In this document: positions 1-8,186 of the stretch, one piece after another
Numbering within the stretch: position 1 is the stretch's first letter
Layout of the letters: every line of letters starts with the position of its first letter
Source of the DNA: Hyphomicrobiales bacterium
GTDB taxonomy: Bacteria; Pseudomonadota; Alphaproteobacteria; Rhizobiales; Rhizobiaceae
Direction: 5' to 3'
NCBI GenBank assembly: GCA_900469625.1
Contig: UBXV01000030.1
Coordinates: 57,941-121,940 of the forward strand
DNA length: 64,000 bases
Translations under genes and position numbers: made by a program
Notes under the pieces: generated by a model
What the model saw: only the letters and a program-made list of their open reading frames with translations
What the model was told of the DNA's origin: nothing
Databases searched by the model: none

Positions 1-332
1 GCCGTAGCCGCAAACGCGGTGATCAGCGAATTCAGGAAGGGCTTGAAGAAAAGCGCCATGGACAACGGGCTGTTGAACACGCGCTCATAGTGGAAGAGCG
101 TGAAGTCGCCGACTTTGGCGCCCGGCAGGTAGATGCGGTCGTATTGCTGGACCGTGAACGTCTCCCGCAGCAGCTCCGCGAGCGGAACGACGATCAGCGC
201 GAGCAGGGCGAGCATCAGCGCAAGGCCGAGCCATTTCTCTACGGAAACCCTGGAAAACCAAAAGCGTAGCGCGACCAAGCCGGCCATCACCCGGCCGTTG
301 TCGCCCCGCACCATTGCTTGCTGGTCGAGCAT
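1..332 (-). CDS. ABC transporter permease, N-terminal part (gene runs off the window)
   Basis: The frame opens at ATG 332 with a strong GGAGGGG ribosome site just upstream and stays open to base 1, giving 110 residues. A cytoplasmic N-terminus of about 35 residues is followed by one hydrophobic span (about residues 37-57, rich in Leu/Ala/Ile/Val) and an extracytoplasmic stretch, which is the usual start of a binding-protein-dependent ABC permease of the iron/spermidine/putrescine class. The conserved EAA loop lies outside the window, so substrate cannot be judged. It is the first gene of a minus-strand operon 260 bp downstream of the lacI-type gene, and two LacI-like operators lie in its promoter region. 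Confidence 0.75.
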   Translation of the reverse strand, partial: MLDQQAMVRGDNGRVMAGLVALRFWFSRVSVEKWLGLALMLALLALIVVPLAELLRETFTVQQYDRIYLPGAKVGDFTLFHYERVFNSPLSMALFFKPFLNSLITAFAAT

Positions 333-393
333 GCTCCCCTCCAAATATGCAGTGCCGCGGCAGCCACGTATCCCCCCTGGCCGCCTTTGCAGG

Positions 394-422
394 ACAATGT
401 ACGCGATTGCAAAATCTGTCAA
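394..422 (-). promoter_or_regulatory. sigma70-type promoter of the ABC importer operon with LacI-like operator 1 in the spacer
   Basis: On the minus strand a perfect TTGACA (plus positions 417-422) is followed after 17 bases by CATTGT (394-399). The spacer contains the imperfect palindrome TGTACGCGATTGCA (398-411), of the TGnAnnCGnnTnCA form bound by LacI/GalR regulators. A repressor there would block RNA polymerase. The predicted leader to the ATG at 332 is about 55 bases. Confidence 0.5.
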
Positions 423-489
423 CGATCAGGATCGAAGAACGCGAACAACCGTGCGATTTACCGTATTTTTCAGACTTTTTGAGAATTTC

Positions 490-507
490 ATTCCAAGTAG
501 TTGGAAT
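490..507. repeat. 18-bp inverted repeat between the two LacI-like operators
   Basis: ATTCCAA, a 4-bp spacer (GTAG), then TTGGAAT form a perfect dyad. It has a different sequence from the two LacI-like sites and lies in AT-rich DNA. It could be a site for a second regulator or a chance palindrome. Confidence 0.45.
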
Positions 508-544
508 TAATGCGTTATATTTTGCGTATTTTTTTATACAGCAA

Positions 545-558
545 TGTACGCGGTTGCA
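545..558. promoter_or_regulatory. LacI-like operator 2
   Basis: TGTACGCGGTTGCA is nearly identical to operator 1 at 398-411. The match extends over 20 bp (542-561 against 395-414, 19 identical bases). Centre-to-centre spacing is 147 bp, close to 14 helical turns, which would suit repression by DNA looping with a tetrameric LacI protein. Confidence 0.5.
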
Positions 559-592
559 AAACTGCGTAAGCGATCTGGCGCAAAAAGTCGGA

Positions 593-1633
593 TCAGTCCC
601 GCTCGGAAACCGTTCTGGCGGTTCGCCGCTCGATCAGCTCCACCGGAATGGAGCAGTGAAGCGGAACGCCGGCTGCATCGTCGCGCTCTATAGCCTCGAG
701 GATGGCGGCGGCGATCGCATTCTGCTTTCGCCTGATGGTCGTCAGCTGGTAGGCCTCCCAACTCGCCTGGGGGATATCGTCGAAGCCGATCACGCTGACG
801 TCATGGGGAACGGATTTGGAAAGGACGCGGGCGGCGTCCAGCATCCCGAGCGCCAGCAGATCCGTGACGCAGAACACGCCATCGACGCCGCCGTTTCCAA
901 GCAGCTCGAATCCGGCGCGCTTGCCGGCGTCGTAGCTGGGCTCTTCCATCGACCAGGCGATCGTCTTGATTCCCGCTTTCTGCATCTGGGCAATGAACTC
1001 CGTCCGGCGACGAAACTGGCTCGACGTCTTGCGGGCGCTGACGACGGCGACCTGCGTGCAGCCGGCGGCGATCAGCCTGTCGGCGGCCAGCCGTGCGCCC
1101 TCGGCGTCGTCGCTGACGATATTGTCCACATCGTCGTGGTGGCTGCGGTCGACCAGCACCATGCGGACATTGTTGCTCATGCACTCCTCGATGATGGCCT
1201 CCGGGGGTGTCCCCGACAGGATCACCACCGCCCGAACCCGGAATTCCAGAATGAGTTCGAGTAGCTGGGAGATATCCTGCGATATCGCCGAAGCGTTGAG
1301 CAACAACGATTGCATACCACGCCGCAGAAGCGCGCCGCTGAGCTGGTCCAGCTGATGGGACATATGGGGGCTGCTCATGTTGGCAACCACGATGCCAACC
1401 AGATTGGAGTTGCCGCCGCTCAGCGATTGCGCCAGCCGGTTGACCCGGTATCCGAGCGCCTCGGCCGCACGCACGACGCGCTCGCGCGTCTCTTTCGAGA
1501 CGCTGGCCCCATCGGTAAACGTGCGCGATACCGCCGCGCGCGACACGCCTGCCAGGTCAGCCACATCCTGTGCGGTGACGAAAGCTTGAGAGGGCTCCTT
1601 GCGGCTGCGAGGGCCTGGCGGCTTCGTTTTCAT
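593..1633 (-). CDS. LacI/GalR-family transcriptional regulator
   Basis: The product is 346 residues, standard for the family. The N-terminal helix-turn-helix (about residues 18-40, VTAQDVADLAGVSRAAVSRTF) and the hinge NRLAQSLSGGNSN are clear, followed by a periplasmic-binding-protein-like effector domain ending with VIGFDDIP and a LTTIRR segment. I chose the ATG at 1633 over the upstream ATG at 1663 because GGGAAG precedes it at good spacing and the longer N-terminus is atypical. It is transcribed towards the ABC permease at 332, and two LacI-like operators lie between them, so it most likely represses that importer in response to the imported solute. Confidence 0.9.
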   Translation of the reverse strand: MKTKPPGPRSRKEPSQAFVTAQDVADLAGVSRAAVSRTFTDGASVSKETRERVVRAAEALGYRVNRLAQSLSGGNSNLVGIVVANMSSPHMSHQLDQLSGALLRRGMQSLLLNASAISQDISQLLELILEFRVRAVVILSGTPPEAIIEECMSNNVRMVLVDRSHHDDVDNIVSDDAEGARLAADRLIAAGCTQVAVVSARKTSSQFRRRTEFIAQMQKAGIKTIAWSMEEPSYDAGKRAGFELLGNGGVDGVFCVTDLLALGMLDAARVLSKSVPHDVSVIGFDDIPQASWEAYQLTTIRRKQNAIAAAILEAIERDDAAGVPLHCSIPVELIERRTARTVSERD

Positions 1634-1898
1634 CGGGACTTCCCTGGACAGACAATGCAACACCCTTAGGGATTATGAATGGGCAATGTCAATCTGGCCG
1701 CCCCGGCAGCCCTCTGGCGGCGACCCGCCGGCACATAAGAGATCCCGGCAACGCCAAAGTCGGCCCGCGCCCGCTCACATTCACGCTTGCGACTGCGGCG
1801 CGTGCCATGCGCGCGTCGAAAAATGACCCGTCCTCCCGCACCGCCCTCCCCGGAGCTCAGGCCCGGGCAAGGACGCGCGAACGATCACCTGCGCCCGT

Positions 1899-2366
1899 TC
1901 AATAATAGGGCGAGACGCATGCCTGCCGCGGGCCGTAATAGGGCTGGAACGAATTGTCTCCAGCCCTGTAGGAGCGGTAGCGCGCGTAGCACCAGCGCAC
2001 ATGCGCGTTACCGCCATAATAGACCTGACGATAGGCACGCGGCGCATAGTAGCGCGGGCGGTAGTAGGTGGGACCGTAATAATCCGGCTCGTAGTAACTA
2101 GGACCGTAATAGCGGGGTTGTGCCAAAAGGCCGCCGATCACGGCGCCGGCCGCAAGGCCACCGAGTGCCCAGGCCCAATCATCGCCGCCACCGTGGTGGT
2201 GCCCGTGATAGTAGCCGCCGCCATAGCCGCCATAATGCCTGTAATCAACCAGTTGGGCTTGTGGCGCCTCGATCCGAGGCGCGGAACTTGGCGGAAACGC
2301 CATGGCTGACGGAGAGCCTGTCAGCGCAGCCGCCAGAGAAAGAGCAACAATTGCACATCTTTTCAT
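1899..2366 (-). CDS. exported BA14K-like protein, Tyr/Gly-rich
   Basis: The product is 155 residues. The ATG at 2366 starts a textbook signal peptide ([20 protein letters not shown] then AMA). A Gly/His/Tyr-rich stretch and a short hydrophobic Gly/Ala segment follow (about residues 65-80), then a run of YYxP repeats, and the C-terminal block [19 protein letters not shown] typical of the BA14K family known from Brucella and rhizobia. These are small envelope proteins of poorly understood role; lectin-like activity has been reported for the Brucella member. An upstream in-frame start at 2510 would bury the signal peptide and is not used. Confidence 0.8.
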   Translation of the reverse strand: MKRCAIVALSLAAALTGSPSAMAFPPSSAPRIEAPQAQLVDYRHYGGYGGGYYHGHHHGGGDDWAWALGGLAAGAVIGGLLAQPRYYGPSYYEPDYYGPTYYRPRYYAPRAYRQVYYGGNAHVRWCYARYRSYRAGDNSFQPYYGPRQACVSPYY

Positions 2367-2612
2367 TGGCTTCACCTTCCCTCTGCAGCGCCACACGTCG
2401 ATATCGGCGCGCAAAGGACACTGCAGCCCTTTAAGTCGCGCGATAATTCTACCCCAAAATCGGGCTCGCGTTGAGAGATTATGCATCGGCGGGAAAGGGC
2501 GTGGTCTCACCGGGGCCTTTCTGGCGATCGGTCACGACAGGGTCCCCGCCCGTGCGCGCGGTGGCGCATCGGTGGATGCGGCGGTGTCCGCCGCATCCAT
2601 GCCAGGTCGGCG

Positions 2613-3449
2613 TCAGCCCCTGATGAAGGCGAGCAGGTCGTTGTTGAGCACGTCGGCATTGATCGTCAGCATGCCATGGCCGAAGCCTGGATAGGTCTTC
2701 AGCGTGCCGTTTTTCAGCAGCTTGATCGATTTCAGCGCCGCATCGGCGATCGGAACGATCTGGTCGTCGTCACCATGCAGCACCAGCGTCGGCACGCTGA
2801 TAGCCTTCAGGTCCCCCGTCTGGTCGGTTTCGGAAAAGGCCTTGATACCCTCGTAATGGGCCTTGGCGCTGCCCATCATGCCCTGCCGCCACCAATTCTG
2901 GATCACGCCCTCCAGCACCGTCGCGCCGTCGCGGTTGAAGCCGTAGAACGGACCGGCGGGAACGTCACGGAAGAACTGCGCCCTGTTGGCAGCGAGTGCT
3001 GCGCGAAATCCGTCGAAGACCTCGATCGGCAGGCCCTCGGGGTTCGCAGCCGTCTTCAGCATCAGCGGCGGCACCGCCGAGACCAGAACGGCCTTGGCAA
3101 CGCGGCCCGAAGGCTCGCCGTGTTTGGCAACATACCGGGCGACCTCGCCGCCACCGGTCGAATGGCCGATATGGACGGCATTCTTCAGATCGAGCGCTTC
3201 GACGACTGCAAAGGCATCGGCGGCGTAATGATCCATGTCGTGGCCATCCGAGACCTGCGACGAACGTCCATGGCCACGGCGGTCGTGCGCCACCACCCGG
3301 TATCCCTTGGACAGGAAGAACAGCATCTGCCCGTCCCAATCGTCGGCGCTGAGCGGCCAGCCGTGATGGAACATGATCGGCTGGGCGTCCTTCGGCCCCC
3401 AATCCTTGTAGAAGATTTCGACGCCGTCTGCGGTGGTCACGAAGCCCAT
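2613..3449 (-). CDS. alpha/beta hydrolase of the non-haem chloroperoxidase type
   Basis: The product is 278 residues starting at ATG 3449, preceded by GGAGG. It has the alpha/beta-hydrolase nucleophile elbow GHSTGGG (Ser97), an oxyanion motif HHGWPLSADDW, a catalytic Asp in LHGDDDQIVP and a catalytic His in GFGHGML. This combination is typical of cofactor-free haloperoxidase/arylesterase enzymes; the true substrate is unknown. It is monocistronic, and the LysR-type operator at 3541-3580 lies 92 bp upstream, which places it in the regulon of the LysR gene at 10095. Confidence 0.88.
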   Translation of the reverse strand: MGFVTTADGVEIFYKDWGPKDAQPIMFHHGWPLSADDWDGQMLFFLSKGYRVVAHDRRGHGRSSQVSDGHDMDHYAADAFAVVEALDLKNAVHIGHSTGGGEVARYVAKHGEPSGRVAKAVLVSAVPPLMLKTAANPEGLPIEVFDGFRAALAANRAQFFRDVPAGPFYGFNRDGATVLEGVIQNWWRQGMMGSAKAHYEGIKAFSETDQTGDLKAISVPTLVLHGDDDQIVPIADAALKSIKLLKNGTLKTYPGFGHGMLTINADVLNNDLLAFIRG

Positions 3450-3540
3450 GGCTTCCTCCTTTGATTGTCTGGATGATGATTGGTTGGCTGGCACTGCGTC
3501 TGTCTATGCAGGGATATTGGACCGAGAAAAGAATGCCTTC

Positions 3541-3580
3541 AATTGCAACAATAGTGTCGACTGAATTGCGAATTCTGCAA
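3541..3580 (-). promoter_or_regulatory. LysR-type operator, copy 1 (hydrolase promoter)
   Basis: This 40-bp element matches elements at 5749-5788 and 10048-10087. It contains the dyad TTGCGAATTCTGCAA (3566-3580), a T-N11-A LysR recognition half, plus a conserved AATTGCAAnAATAGT block nearer the gene. It ends 92 bp upstream of the hydrolase start codon, about the same offset as in the other two copies. Confidence 0.65.
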
Positions 3581-3615
3581 TGAATGGAAGGCGGCACATG
3601 GCCGCCTCCAATGGG

Positions 3616-5220
3616 TCACGCCGGCACTTTACCCGGCCGATTGATCGACAGGAAGTGCCTGACGACTGGCTTCTCTGCGCCGGAATGATAGGCAAGCACC
3701 TTGCCCTGGAGATCGGCGTCGGCCTGCGACACACGCTTGTGCTGCCTCAGATGTTCCGCCCAGGATTCGACCATGAACCACTCGACCATCTTCTCCGGGT
3801 CGGCCGAATCCTCGGTCACGCCCCAGCCGTAGGCACCGTCGCGGCGGCGCTCCTGCGACAGTTCATCGAGCGCATGCAGGAACGCGGCGCGGTGCTGTTT
3901 TTCGACCTGGTACTCGATCAGGATCAGCACCGGACCGCGATCATGCGGGACAGGTTCGGCGACGAGCGGCTCCGGCCAATGGTTCGACGGCACGAGATCG
4001 GCATCGCCGGCCGGCAGTTTGACCCGGTGCATGACCAGCCCGGCGACGAACAGGCCGGCAGCGCCGATCAGCAGGGTGCCCGAGACGCCGGCGACCTCGC
4101 CGATGGCGCCCCAGCCGAGGCTGCCGGCCGTCATCGCGCCGTTGAAGACGGTGAGATAGACGGCGAGACCGCGCCCGCGCACCCAGTTCGGCAGGATCGC
4201 CTGTGCGGCGCCATTGAGGGTCGTCAGAGCGGTGATCCAGGCCGCGCCGAGAAAGAGCAGAATGACGACCGCCAGCCATTGCGGCGGCGCCAGCGACAAT
4301 GCGGCCATGACCAGTGCCGTCACCAGCGCGGAGCCGAGCAGTAGGCCGTCGGCGCCGAATTGCTGGCGCAACCGCGGCATGACGAGCGCACCGGCGATCG
4401 CACCGGCACCGACCGAGCCGAGCAGGATACCGTAGAAACTGGCGTCGCCACCGAGCAGCTGGCGCGCCACCAGCGGCAGCAGCGCCCAGACGGCGCTGGC
4501 GAAGGCGAAGAAGATCGCCGCCCTGAGCAGCACGACATGCAACGGCCGGCTGGCGCGGGTATAGCGGAGCCCCGCCCGGAAAGCCCCGAAGAACCCTTCC
4601 GAAAGCGCATCGTCCGCATTTTTCGCGCGCGGCCACCAGACCAGCGCCGCAATGACCAGGATGTAGCTCGCGACGTCGGCGCCATAGGTGACGGCAGCGC
4701 CGAAGGCGGCAAGCAGCAACCCGCCTGCAGCCGGACCGATGGAGCGGGCGATGTTGATGCCGAGCGAATTGAGTGCGACGGCGCTCTTCACGTCCTCGCG
4801 CGGCACGAGTTCTGGAACGATCGCCTGCCAGGTCGGGCCCATCAGCGCCGCGCCGATGCCGCCAAGGAACGTCAGCGCGATCAGCGCGCTGACCGACAGC
4901 AGTCCCATATGCGACAATGTCATCAGGGTGATGCTAACTGAGGCCAGCAGGAGCTGGATGGCGATGAGGAATTTTCGCCGGTCGAGGATATCGGAGAGAA
5001 CGCCGGCCGGAATTGCCAGCAGGAAGATCGGCAAGGTACCGGCCGCCTGCACCATGGCGACGGCGGCGGGGGCCGCCGAAAGGTCCGTCATCAGCCAGGA
5101 GCTGGCGACGTCGCGCATGAAGCTGCCGGTGTTTCCAAGCACCGTTGCCGTCCACAGGACCGCAAAAACGGGTTGGCGGAGCGGAGCGAAGCTGCCGCCT
5201 GAGGATTTCGAGGTGCTCAT
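3616..5220 (-). CDS. MFS_3-type (EntS-like) transporter with C-terminal soluble domain
   Basis: The product is 534 residues from ATG 5220. About 400 residues of hydrophobic segments carry the loop GVLSDILDRRKFL between helices 2 and 3, characteristic of major facilitator permeases of the MFS_3/enterobactin-exporter type. A soluble tail of about 110 residues (from about 420, with RGPVLILIEYQVEKQHRAAF) resembles a monooxygenase-like ferredoxin fold and is usual in this subfamily. The start overlaps the stop of the DoxX gene by ATGA, so the two are translationally coupled. It probably exports a small toxic compound. A longer frame reaching 5565 runs through the DoxX gene out of frame and is not real at its N-terminus. 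Confidence 0.85.
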   Translation of the reverse strand: MSTSKSSGGSFAPLRQPVFAVLWTATVLGNTGSFMRDVASSWLMTDLSAAPAAVAMVQAAGTLPIFLLAIPAGVLSDILDRRKFLIAIQLLLASVSITLMTLSHMGLLSVSALIALTFLGGIGAALMGPTWQAIVPELVPREDVKSAVALNSLGINIARSIGPAAGGLLLAAFGAAVTYGADVASYILVIAALVWWPRAKNADDALSEGFFGAFRAGLRYTRASRPLHVVLLRAAIFFAFASAVWALLPLVARQLLGGDASFYGILLGSVGAGAIAGALVMPRLRQQFGADGLLLGSALVTALVMAALSLAPPQWLAVVILLFLGAAWITALTTLNGAAQAILPNWVRGRGLAVYLTVFNGAMTAGSLGWGAIGEVAGVSGTLLIGAAGLFVAGLVMHRVKLPAGDADLVPSNHWPEPLVAEPVPHDRGPVLILIEYQVEKQHRAAFLHALDELSQERRRDGAYGWGVTEDSADPEKMVEWFMVESWAEHLRQHKRVSQADADLQGKVLAYHSGAEKPVVRHFLSINRPGKVPA

Positions 5221-5660
5221 TTGCGCGCTCCCTTGGTGATATCGAGTGTCGCTACGAGGACGAACGCGCCGGCAAGGCCAAGGTGCTCGAAAAAGGCATT
5301 GGCCGCCATCGTCCGCTCCATGCCCGGCGCAAGCTCCCAGAAGCGCAGGGCGATGAAGGTCGCGAGAAGGGTGAAGACGGCGAGCGCCAGCGCACTCAGC
5401 CAACGCAGGAAACCGGAGAGAACCATGGCCGAGGCGGTGAGCTCGAACACAATGACGGCAACGGCGAACGGGCCTGCCGGATAAAGACCGAAATGCTCCA
5501 TCTCGGCAATGGCGCCGTTGAAATCGAAGATCTTGGTGAGCGGCCCCTGGATATAGGCCGCGCACAGGGCGAGAAGCGCTGTCGTCCGTGTGACGGGTGA
5601 CCGCGCAAACCGGTCGAGAAGCCCGCCGGGACGGGGGATGGGAAGATAACGATCGGTCAT
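5217..5660 (-). CDS. DoxX-family membrane protein
   Basis: The product is 147 residues with four hydrophobic segments and the pattern GPLTKIFDFNGAIAEMEHFG followed by a proline-rich helix start, as in DoxX/YphA-type inner-membrane proteins. These are linked to redox stress and thiosulfate oxidation in some organisms, but most have no proven function. It is the first gene of a two-gene operon with the MFS transporter (ATGA overlap) and has its own LysR-type operator 89 bp upstream. Confidence 0.8.
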   Translation of the reverse strand: MTDRYLPIPRPGGLLDRFARSPVTRTTALLALCAAYIQGPLTKIFDFNGAIAEMEHFGLYPAGPFAVAVIVFELTASAMVLSGFLRWLSALALAVFTLLATFIALRFWELAPGMERTMAANAFFEHLGLAGAFVLVATLDITKGARK

Positions 5661-5748
5661 GTCTGCTCCTGCGATCTTCGCCGCTCGGCAGGAGCGGCGG
5701 TGCGTTCGTCTGATGGAGATCATGTTGCCCAGGGCCATCGCCGCGAAC

Positions 5749-5788
5749 AATTGCATTAATAGTTTCGATTTAATTGCGAATTTTGCAA
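5749..5788 (-). promoter_or_regulatory. LysR-type operator, copy 2 (doxX-MFS promoter)
   Basis: It matches the element at 3541-3580 at about 34 of 40 positions, and includes the dyad TTGCGAATTTTGCAA (5774-5788). It ends 89 bp upstream of the DoxX start codon. Confidence 0.65.
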
Positions 5789-5853
5789 CAGCAAGACAGA
5801 CAGGACGGGCAGCGATCCGCTGCCCTTTCCGTGTTTTATGAAGCCGCCGCGCC

Positions 5854-7836
5854 TCAAACCGCCCAGCAGGAGCAGCCGAGCGCTCCGAAGAAGCCCTTGA
5901 GATCGGCGATCGGCAGTTTCGACGTCCAGGCACCGGCATGGTCGTGGCCATGCACACCGCAGTCGCTGGCGCAGCCGCAAGTGGAGATGGCTGTTCGACG
6001 GAGGGAGCGCTTGCCCGCCCCTTCCGGTTCGCCCCAGGCGGCGTATCCGCCGTAGGCCCTGACGGGCGACCACTCAGGCATGGCCGGCGGCACGTCGTTC
6101 TCGTCGAGCGCCTTGAAGATGCCGGCACCGTAGACGACCTTGCCGCCCACCATGGTGAGCTCGGCGGTCAGGAAGGAAATCTCGTCCTCGGCGCAAGAGA
6201 AGAAGTCCTTGTCCGGCACGACGAGATCGGCGAACTGCCCCTTCTCGATCCGGCCCTTCTTGCCTTCCTCGTTGGAAAACCACGTCACTTTTTCGGTCCA
6301 CATGCGCAGCGCCGTCTCGCGGTCGAGGCAATTGGCGCGTGGATAGAGCTGCATGCCGCCGACCGTCTTGCCGGTGACCATCCAGGACAGCGAGACCCAA
6401 GGGTTGTAGGAGGCGACGCGGGTCGCGTCCGTGCCGGCCGAGACGTTTACGCCCTTTTCGAGCATGCGCTTGATCGGCGGCGTCGCCTCGGCAACGCCGT
6501 GACCGTAGCGCTCGACGAAGTACTCGCCCTGATAGGCCATGCGGTGCTGGGTGGCGATACCGCCGCCCAGCGCGGCGATGCGGTCGATCGAGCGCTCCGA
6601 GATGGTTTCGGCATGGTCGAAGAACCAGTTCAGCCCTTCGAGCGGAATGTCCCTGTTGACCTTCTCGAACACATCGAGTGCCCTGGTGATGGTTTCGTCA
6701 TAGGTGGCGTGCAGCCGCCAGGGCCAGCGGTTTTCGGCGAGTACCCGAATGACCTCCTCCAGTTCGCCCTCCATTTCCGGCCCCATCTCCGGCCGGGGCT
6801 GGCGGAAATCCTCGAAGTCCGCGGCAGAAAAGACCAGCATCTCGCCGGCACCGTTGTGGCGGAAGTAGTCGTTGCCCTGCTTGTACTTGACCGACTGCGT
6901 CCAGTTGAGGAAATCCTGCTTTTCCTCCTTCGGCTTCTGGGTGAAGAGATTGTAGGCGAGGCGAACGGTCAGTTGGTCTTCGTCGGAGAGCTTCTGGATG
7001 ACGGCATAGTCGTCGGGATAGTTCTGGAAGCCGCCGCCGGCGTCGATGACGCCGGTGATGCCCAGCCGGTTGAGCTCGCGCATGAAATGGCGGGTGGAAT
7101 TGACCTGGTAGTCGAAAGGCAGCTTCGGGCCCTTGGCAAGCGTCGAATAGAGGATGCCGGCATTGGGCTTGGCGAGCAGCATGCCGGTCGGATTGCCGTT
7201 GGCGTCGCGGGTGATTTCGCCGCCCGGCGGGTTCGGCGTTTCCCTGGTGTAGCCGACGGCGCGAAGGGCTGCGCCGTTCAAGAGCGCGCGGTCGTAGAGG
7301 TGCAGGAGGAACACCGGCGTATCGGGCGCGACCGCGTTGATCTCCTCGATTGTCGGCAGGCGCTTTTCGGCGAACTGGTGCTCGGTGAAACCACCGACGA
7401 CCCGCACCCATTGCGGTGCGGGCGTGATCGCCACCTGGCGCTTCAGCATGTCCATCGCGTCGGCGAGGCTGCGAACACCGTCCCAGCGCAGCTCCATGTT
7501 GTAGTTCAGCCCGCCCCGCACCACGTGGGTATGGTTGTCGATCAACCCCGGCATCACGCGCTTGCCCTTGAGATCGATGATTTTGGTCCTCGGCCCCGCC
7601 AGCGCCATGACCTCACGATCGCTGCCGACCTTCAGGAACAGGCCGTCCTTGATGGCGATCGCGGTGGCGTTCGGATTGGCGCGGTCGAGCGTGGTGATCA
7701 ATCCGTTATGAAGAATGGTATCGGCGTGCATGGAATCGGCTCCGGGCTTGCTGGGGTCGGCGGCGTTCACGGGTGAAAACAGGCTGGGAAAGGCAAGGCT
7801 CGTCGCCGCACCCAGAAAGGTTCGACGCGTCGTCAT
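5854..7836 (-). CDS. YtcJ-like amidohydrolase with Tat-type leader and Cys/His-rich tail
   Basis: The product is 660 residues. The N-terminus MTTRRTFLGAATS resembles a twin-arginine leader ending near VNAAD, so export is likely. The metal motif DNHTHVV follows strand PGL at the start of the barrel, and the C-terminal EKGQFADLVVPDKDFF belongs to the amidohydrolase_3 (YtcJ) family, whose substrates are mostly unknown. The last 50 residues are unusual: STCGCASDCGVHGHDHAGAW and a terminal GCSCWAV give a dense Cys/His cluster not expected for the family core. The start overlaps the XapX stop by one base, and it ends the operon that starts with the dioxygenase. Confidence 0.85.
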   Translation of the reverse strand: MTTRRTFLGAATSLAFPSLFSPVNAADPSKPGADSMHADTILHNGLITTLDRANPNATAIAIKDGLFLKVGSDREVMALAGPRTKIIDLKGKRVMPGLIDNHTHVVRGGLNYNMELRWDGVRSLADAMDMLKRQVAITPAPQWVRVVGGFTEHQFAEKRLPTIEEINAVAPDTPVFLLHLYDRALLNGAALRAVGYTRETPNPPGGEITRDANGNPTGMLLAKPNAGILYSTLAKGPKLPFDYQVNSTRHFMRELNRLGITGVIDAGGGFQNYPDDYAVIQKLSDEDQLTVRLAYNLFTQKPKEEKQDFLNWTQSVKYKQGNDYFRHNGAGEMLVFSAADFEDFRQPRPEMGPEMEGELEEVIRVLAENRWPWRLHATYDETITRALDVFEKVNRDIPLEGLNWFFDHAETISERSIDRIAALGGGIATQHRMAYQGEYFVERYGHGVAEATPPIKRMLEKGVNVSAGTDATRVASYNPWVSLSWMVTGKTVGGMQLYPRANCLDRETALRMWTEKVTWFSNEEGKKGRIEKGQFADLVVPDKDFFSCAEDEISFLTAELTMVGGKVVYGAGIFKALDENDVPPAMPEWSPVRAYGGYAAWGEPEGAGKRSLRRTAISTCGCASDCGVHGHDHAGAWTSKLPIADLKGFFGALGCSCWAV

Positions 7837-8117
7837 CAGCTTTTGTCCTCCTGCGAATGCTTGACAGCTGCGGCGACATTCGCGCCGCCTTTCGGCAGAT
7901 GACCGAACATATGCGGCTTGACCTGGTGAAGCCAGGAGAGAGCAGCCGGCTCGCGCGCCCAGACGCTCTTTGCCAAGGGCACGAGTTGCTCGCCGACCAG
8001 AATTCCGAGCAGGCCGATGAGTGCGACGACAGGGGGCGCGGGCGAGCGCACGTTCAGGAGGCTGTAGATCACCCCCACCAGCAGGCCGGCACCGAGAGAC
8101 AGAAGATAGACTTTCAT
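7836..8117 (-). CDS. XapX-domain small membrane protein
   Basis: The product is 93 residues. The first 60 carry two hydrophobic segments (about 4-20 and 28-50) with the XapX pattern LLSLGAGLLVGVIYSLLNVR then SPAPPVVALIGLLGILVGEQ. XapX proteins (DUF1427) are small inner-membrane proteins of unknown function that often sit beside YtcJ-type amidohydrolases and isochorismatase-like hydrolases, as here. Its stop overlaps the amidohydrolase start, so the pair is coupled. Confidence 0.85.
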   Translation of the reverse strand: MKVYLLSLGAGLLVGVIYSLLNVRSPAPPVVALIGLLGILVGEQLVPLAKSVWAREPAALSWLHQVKPHMFGHLPKGGANVAAAVKHSQEDKS

Positions 8118-8186
8118 GGGGTAACCTCGCGTGGTGATGAACAGATCGGCCCGGCGGAGACAGCTTGCCGGGCCGAGAAGCGATCG

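Noticed and set aside
3616..5565. MFS gene with a start at 5565
   Set aside because: The extra N-terminus lies inside the DoxX gene in another frame; the ATG at 5220 gives a normal protein and an ATGA overlap.
5938..7776. 612-residue plus-strand frame
   Set aside because: It is a shadow of the YtcJ-like amidohydrolase, rich in Arg/Gly/Ala with no recognisable domain.
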